Shown here piece by piece: positions 59,401 to 64,000 of a DNA stretch of 64,000 nucleotides. Location of the stretch: the NCBI GenBank assembly GCA_037013685.1, contig CM072885.1, positions 70,535,785 to 70,599,784 on the forward strand. The letters run 5' to 3'. The DNA is from Acridotheres tristis. Its lineage: Eukaryota; Chordata; Aves; Passeriformes; Sturnidae. The notes beneath the pieces were generated by a model. That model saw only the letters and a list, made by a program, of their open reading frames with translations. It was not told where the DNA came from and did no database searches. The first letter of the stretch is position 1. Each line of letters starts with the position of its first letter. The translations under genes were made by a program, and so were the position numbers.

Positions 59401-62400
59401 ACCATTGTCAAATGTAACTACTTTCATCATTTTTTTTTTGTTCGAATCATCAGTAAATACCAGGGACAGACCAGGGAAAAGCCAAATTTCCTGCTCATTT
59501 GGGAGGAAAGTGAGGTGCAGGCTTTTGCATGTAGCCTTTTGGACATTCAGGTTTATCTCTCCTCTGCTACTACTTTTATTAAGGAAGTTAATCAGTCAAA
59601 GCTACATTTTAAAATGTTTGAATTCAGCCACTGCAATGGCAGCTCAGCTACTGGACTGATTTTGGAAATTGAATTTGGAGATGAGCCTTTGTGGGGTACA
59701 TGGCCCATGTTTGCAGATGTATTTCCATGTTTGGCTCATTTAACCTTGAAGCCTCGGTCCCTTAATTGTGTTATGTTGGGCTTTAAGTCTGAAGCTAAAT
59801 GAAGATTATTTGCTCATATCATAATAGACAGAATAAAAATATGGATCTAAATAATCAAGAGCCCTGATTGTGCATATGGAATGATTAAGATGCACTGAAT
59901 TTAGGATGGTAGGTTTACTTTTAATATTCATTTGTGTATATATACATTCATAGTAGTATATATATTCATTCTCTCATTTTATTAACCCAACCATGATCAT
60001 GTATGTTCTTAAACTGTATTGAAAAAGTGTAAGAAATCAGAGGTTAGAGGAGTTTTTTTGCTTGTTATTAGAAGTATTTGAAAACATTTATTTTTGAAAT
60101 TTACGACTAACTTTTTTTTTGTATCTGCAGTGATTTAAATGTTATTAGGATATATATTTCTGAGAGCAGAAATCCATTTTCTTTATTTTTTTTTCCAAAC
60201 CAGGTAGAAATTTGTGATTGTGTTGCAGTATTTTCTATTATAATACTCACAGTGGTATTATACATGGAAATATTAAAATACATAATTGCTAAAGTAGTGT
60301 GTTTTATGTGGCAAAACAATCTTGTGCCTGTATAAAAATAACTATGAATAACCTTATGTGAAAGCACTTGATCATTTGTTAGATAAATAATAGCATATGA
60401 GATATTAGATCATTAATACATATATATCAAAATCTGAACTTGAAAGCCTGAGATTGTTCTAAAATAAAAACCACTTTTGGCTGGTGTAAATTATTATAGG
60501 TGCTTTGATTTCCCTGTGTGACTCAAGATCCATATTTTGTTGGGTTTTTTTGTTTGTTTGTTTGGTTTTTTTTCTCAGCAGCAGGCTGGGAACCCAGTGA
60601 GAGCCTTTGGAAGGTGCAGTGAGGATGATTCCAAATCGAGCCTTCATCCCCAGGGCTGCTCCCCCCAGCAGCCACTTCCTTGGATTTGTGCCTCAGCCCC
60701 AAATTTGGGAAACCTCGGGGGCTGCATGTCCTGGAGGCGAAATTGCCACTGAGAGTGGGGTGTTTGTGTTGTCCCCTCCTGTTTTACACACTCCAGGGTA
60801 CTCTGGGGCAGAGGTGAGGAGGATGGAAAAGAAAAAGACCAAGAGAAGTTTGGAGAGCAGCTGATTGGAGAGGATATGACAATGTCTAACAGACAGAGAG
60901 GATGATGAAGGAGAATGAAAATACAATTTCTTCCATAGAGCAGATCATATCTTAGTGGAGATATTAGTTCTGATTTCCCACTGGCTCCAAGGGGTATAAC
61001 TGGTGTACACACTGTGACGGATTTTGCATGGAATTGTGATCATTTCTGCCCTCTGACGATATGGAACATAATTTTGGGTCCATGAAATAGGCCTAATAAC
61101 CCATTGGCTGTCCTTTTGTAGGACAGTAGTCCTTTGAAGATTAAACTTTGTGACTCTTGTCCTAACTGCTTTTTAAAATCTTGTTCTGATGAAATTCTTC
61201 AACAGCTTTGGAAACAGCTGGAATGAACCAAAAGCCAGTAAATGCTTTAGCCATGTTCACTCTGAAGCACTGCTTTGGCAATGGTTTCCAGAACATTAAA
61301 GTGATTATTACAACCACAAAACTCCTGTTTTATGGCTTCTGTTAATTTGCCTACACACAAGGCTGTCCTTCTAAGACACATTTTTACCAACCAACTTAGA
61401 TTATTTTCCCCCTTTACATTTCAGTATTTTGTACCCATCTCTTTCATTTGCTGAGCAGTTGATCTCTTTTTCTTACAGATATAAAAATACTTATTCACAA
61501 CATTATTTCAGATAGTGAGATTCCAGTTTGTGTTGAGGCAACTTCTAGTAAGTCAGAAATCCGAAATACAACTGGATGCCTTACATAATTAGACAGCTGT
61601 AAATGAATATTATTTCCTCATTTTACTACTGCAACAACCTGACAGCCTGGAGAAGAAGAAAATAAGCCTGGAAACCTCAGGTTTATAAATAATAAGTAAA
61701 GCTGAGTATTTACTCATTGGGAAGTTTCTAAATCAAAATTAAAATTTTCTCTTAGGAGAAGGAAACAGGATCTTCCTTTAGGTATTAAAGGAATTAAGTT
61801 AAGGAATTTTCTGAGAAATTAACATCAGTTTTTTTCAACTCCCCTCTACAATGCCCATTTATATGGAGAGGTAACTCTCCTCAGTTTTCTCCTGTGCTGC
61901 TTAAGTAGCTTTGTGATTCCTGTGCCTTGTAGCACAGAACAAATTGAGCTGCCCTCCCTTCCAGCTGCACCCTTGGGGAGCACCCCACCCATGGAAACCC
62001 TGCTAAGGCCCTTCCTGATGAGAGCAGATGGCCTCGATTGTTCCCGTAGGACAAAAGATTAAAAGGAAATGTGTGAGTTAGATCCGAGGCAGCTGAGCTG
62101 GGCAGTCCCTGCAGCAGGGCTGGCACAGGGACCGTGATCCAAAATCCCATTGTGCTCCAGCAACAGGATTCTCCAAGAGACACCTTCTGAAATGGAGCCT
62201 TGTGCTGGACCAGATGGTGGCCCTGGATCCCCATTGTTCCTCTTGGCTCTCCAGTGGGATGCAGATTTCTATACTGCTTTTTTATTTTCTCACAGCATTG
62301 CCTGGTATTTACATTCAGTTAACTCTGATGGAGAAAATTAAAAAGCCAAGCATAAGGAAGCTACAGAACACTCGTTTGTCTCTGAAGTTTGTGTGTGCAC

Positions 62401-64000
62401 ATTAAGGGTGACATTAAAGGTGTATTAAATAGGTTTTTATCTTGTTAACTTTTTCTTTTTTTTTTCCCTTTATTTTATATATATTTTTTTTTACATTTTA
62501 CATGAAATCTGGCATGATTGGGATAAGAGTGAAACGAACATAAGTGTGATAAATGATAAAGTGCTCCTGGGAGTAAATATACCACTCAGAAAGAGCATTG
62601 CTAATCAAGCAGGGCAGCCAGCTAATGCTGTGTAAGAGCAAGCACCTCAAAAAGTTTCTAAATTTGAAACATTGAGGGCTGGCATTTAGCTTGAGTAGCT
62701 TCTGCTTTAAGGATGAAACTGCTGCACCAGGGGAATCACAAAAATGAAACCTTGGAAGGGGCAGTGGACTGAAGTATTAAATGACCAACAAGATTAAAGG
62801 GAAAAAAAAGAGAACTAAAAATGGAATTTTCTGCTTGGTAGGTACTGACTGAGAGTTTGGGAAGTAAATGGAATTAGGGACAGGCAGGAATGGACTCTGC
62901 CCAGCTTAGATTTGTAGTGGATGTGTAACCCTTGCTGTCCAGCTTTGTCACAGCTGTATCCTTGGAGGCCATTTGTGAAGTTTGGTGGCCCAGGTGCCTA
63001 AAGGACTTTGCTCTGGCACATGAAAGCAGGCACTGCATTGATTTTTGAGAGAGCAGCATATGTTCTGCTCATAAATTTCATCTGCCACCCACTCTTCAGG
63101 AGTGTAACGCTGCCCACACTTCTTGCCTGAATGACTTGGAATATATATTTTTATTTCCAACTGTTACTCAAAATTAGAATTATCTAAGCTAGGATGGGTC
63201 AGGGGAATCATGCAGGAGGGCTGCTCTGTCTTTTAAAGGAGCACAAAAATGACTCCTTTAGCGTGAGTAAACTGTACATAACTTTATAACGTGTTTTCAG
63301 TAACCATTAGGGAATGATTTGACATCATTTATCCAGAAACTTTGCAGTTATTGTATGTGTTTGTCAATGTTTACAAAATTGCACGTTAGAAGTTGCAAAT
63401 GTGACCGTCTGACTCTTTCAGAAAATGTTTGAGTTTCACCTGGTATTTATTCAGCCTCCCTGAACCTCGTGCATCAGCTGTTTCATGACTCCAGGGGGGA
63501 CAGGAGTTCCTCAGAGTGTCCTGGCTGATCCTGCTTTGTGGCCTGGAAGGAAACAGGACAGCAAGCAGAAATCAAGATGTGATTGCACAGGGTCTAAATG
63601 ATGAATTTTCTCATTTTAATCTGTATTTCAGGGAAGTGTTTGTTTATTACTGTATTTTATAGCCTCTCTTCTTTCCCTCTCCTTGGGCTTGCCTTCCTTG
63701 AGAGCTTGTCCTGAGGTAAAGCTTCCCTTAGGTGCATGGGTCAGGCAGCTTTAAACCTTCTTTTTGCATTTCTAAAGAAAAAAAGACTAGTCAGAAACTT
63801 TTTTAAGAGTCATAAACCAGTTTGTATGGAGGTTTTGCTTTGAGAAAATTATGAAGTTCAGCTCCTGCAGAATCAGATTCAAAGAGGGAATTTATACTAG
63901 AAACTAGATGAGTTTGAATTAGTGTTAGTGGTTATGTTGTGGACACTGAAAAGTAGAGAAAAACTAGAGGCACTGCAATAATAAAGTATTATTACTTTTT
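56459..64000. other. intergenic sequence to the window end
   Basis: No recognisable exon, RNA gene or transposon. It includes a T/G-rich stretch at 60539-60572, a (TA)n-rich patch at 59935-59966 and T-rich sequence near 62450-62500. A somewhat GC-richer piece at 60590-60800 has short open frames on both strands but no known product. Open frames reach 122 codons. Confidence 0.55.

Noticed and set aside
1..64000. Exons of SLC15A5 or LMO3, the mammalian neighbours of MGST1
   Set aside because: No LIM zinc-finger cysteine pattern or peptide-transporter motif was recognised in any frame. Small exons could have been missed, so absence is not proven.
1..64000. tRNA, rRNA, CRISPR array or bacterial-type operon
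   Set aside because: No cloverleaf A/B-box sequence, rRNA segment or spaced direct-repeat array was seen, and the DNA is vertebrate in character.

Overview
The window reads as nuclear DNA from a bird, probably a passerine. Reasons: low repeat density, an AT-rich gene-poor background with one sharp CpG island, a 3'-end fragment of a CR1 LINE, several short retroviral-type LTRs, a (GGGATTT)n run, and split coding exons with standard GT..AG junctions. There are no bacterial-style operons. Almost all open frames of 60-170 codons are chance frames.

One gene can be supported: MGST1 (microsomal glutathione S-transferase 1, MAPEG family), on the + strand. A CpG island at about 27.0-27.75 kb holds the likely promoter and a non-coding first exon. 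Coding exons lie at 29611-29736, 31546-31640 and 33646-33892. They join in frame to a 155-residue protein, the same length as human MGST1. A short 3' UTR carries a 28-T run and ends at an AATAAA signal (34267-34272). The glutathione-site residues known from mammalian MGST1 are kept. The reactive sensor cysteine (Cys49 of the rat enzyme) is a threonine here.

Layout: 1-25.6 kb is intergenic, with a CR1 fragment (2.4-2.8 kb), an LTR-like block (9.7-10.07 kb), an ancient MIR-like SINE (14.7-14.8 kb), a pentanucleotide array with higher-order periodicity (16.18-16.44 kb) and a pyrimidine tract (24.2-24.5 kb). At 25.6-26.9 kb two retroviral LTRs lie directly upstream of the MGST1 CpG island: a minus-strand solo LTR with a 4-bp target duplication, and a plus-strand LTR with a polypurine tract in front. 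The CpG island itself contains a GC-rich minisatellite. From 34.3 kb to the end there is about 30 kb without a recognisable exon. It contains a 94-bp-period minisatellite (46.9-47.36 kb), a G/T-only tract (56.3-56.46 kb) and AT-rich stretches dense in homeodomain-type motifs that may be conserved non-coding elements. In mammals MGST1 lies between SLC15A5 and LMO3; no exon of either could be identified here.

No clearly new biological system was found. The points most worth following up are the sensor-cysteine replacement in MGST1, the minisatellite and LTRs packed against its promoter, and the ordered structure of the pentanucleotide array.
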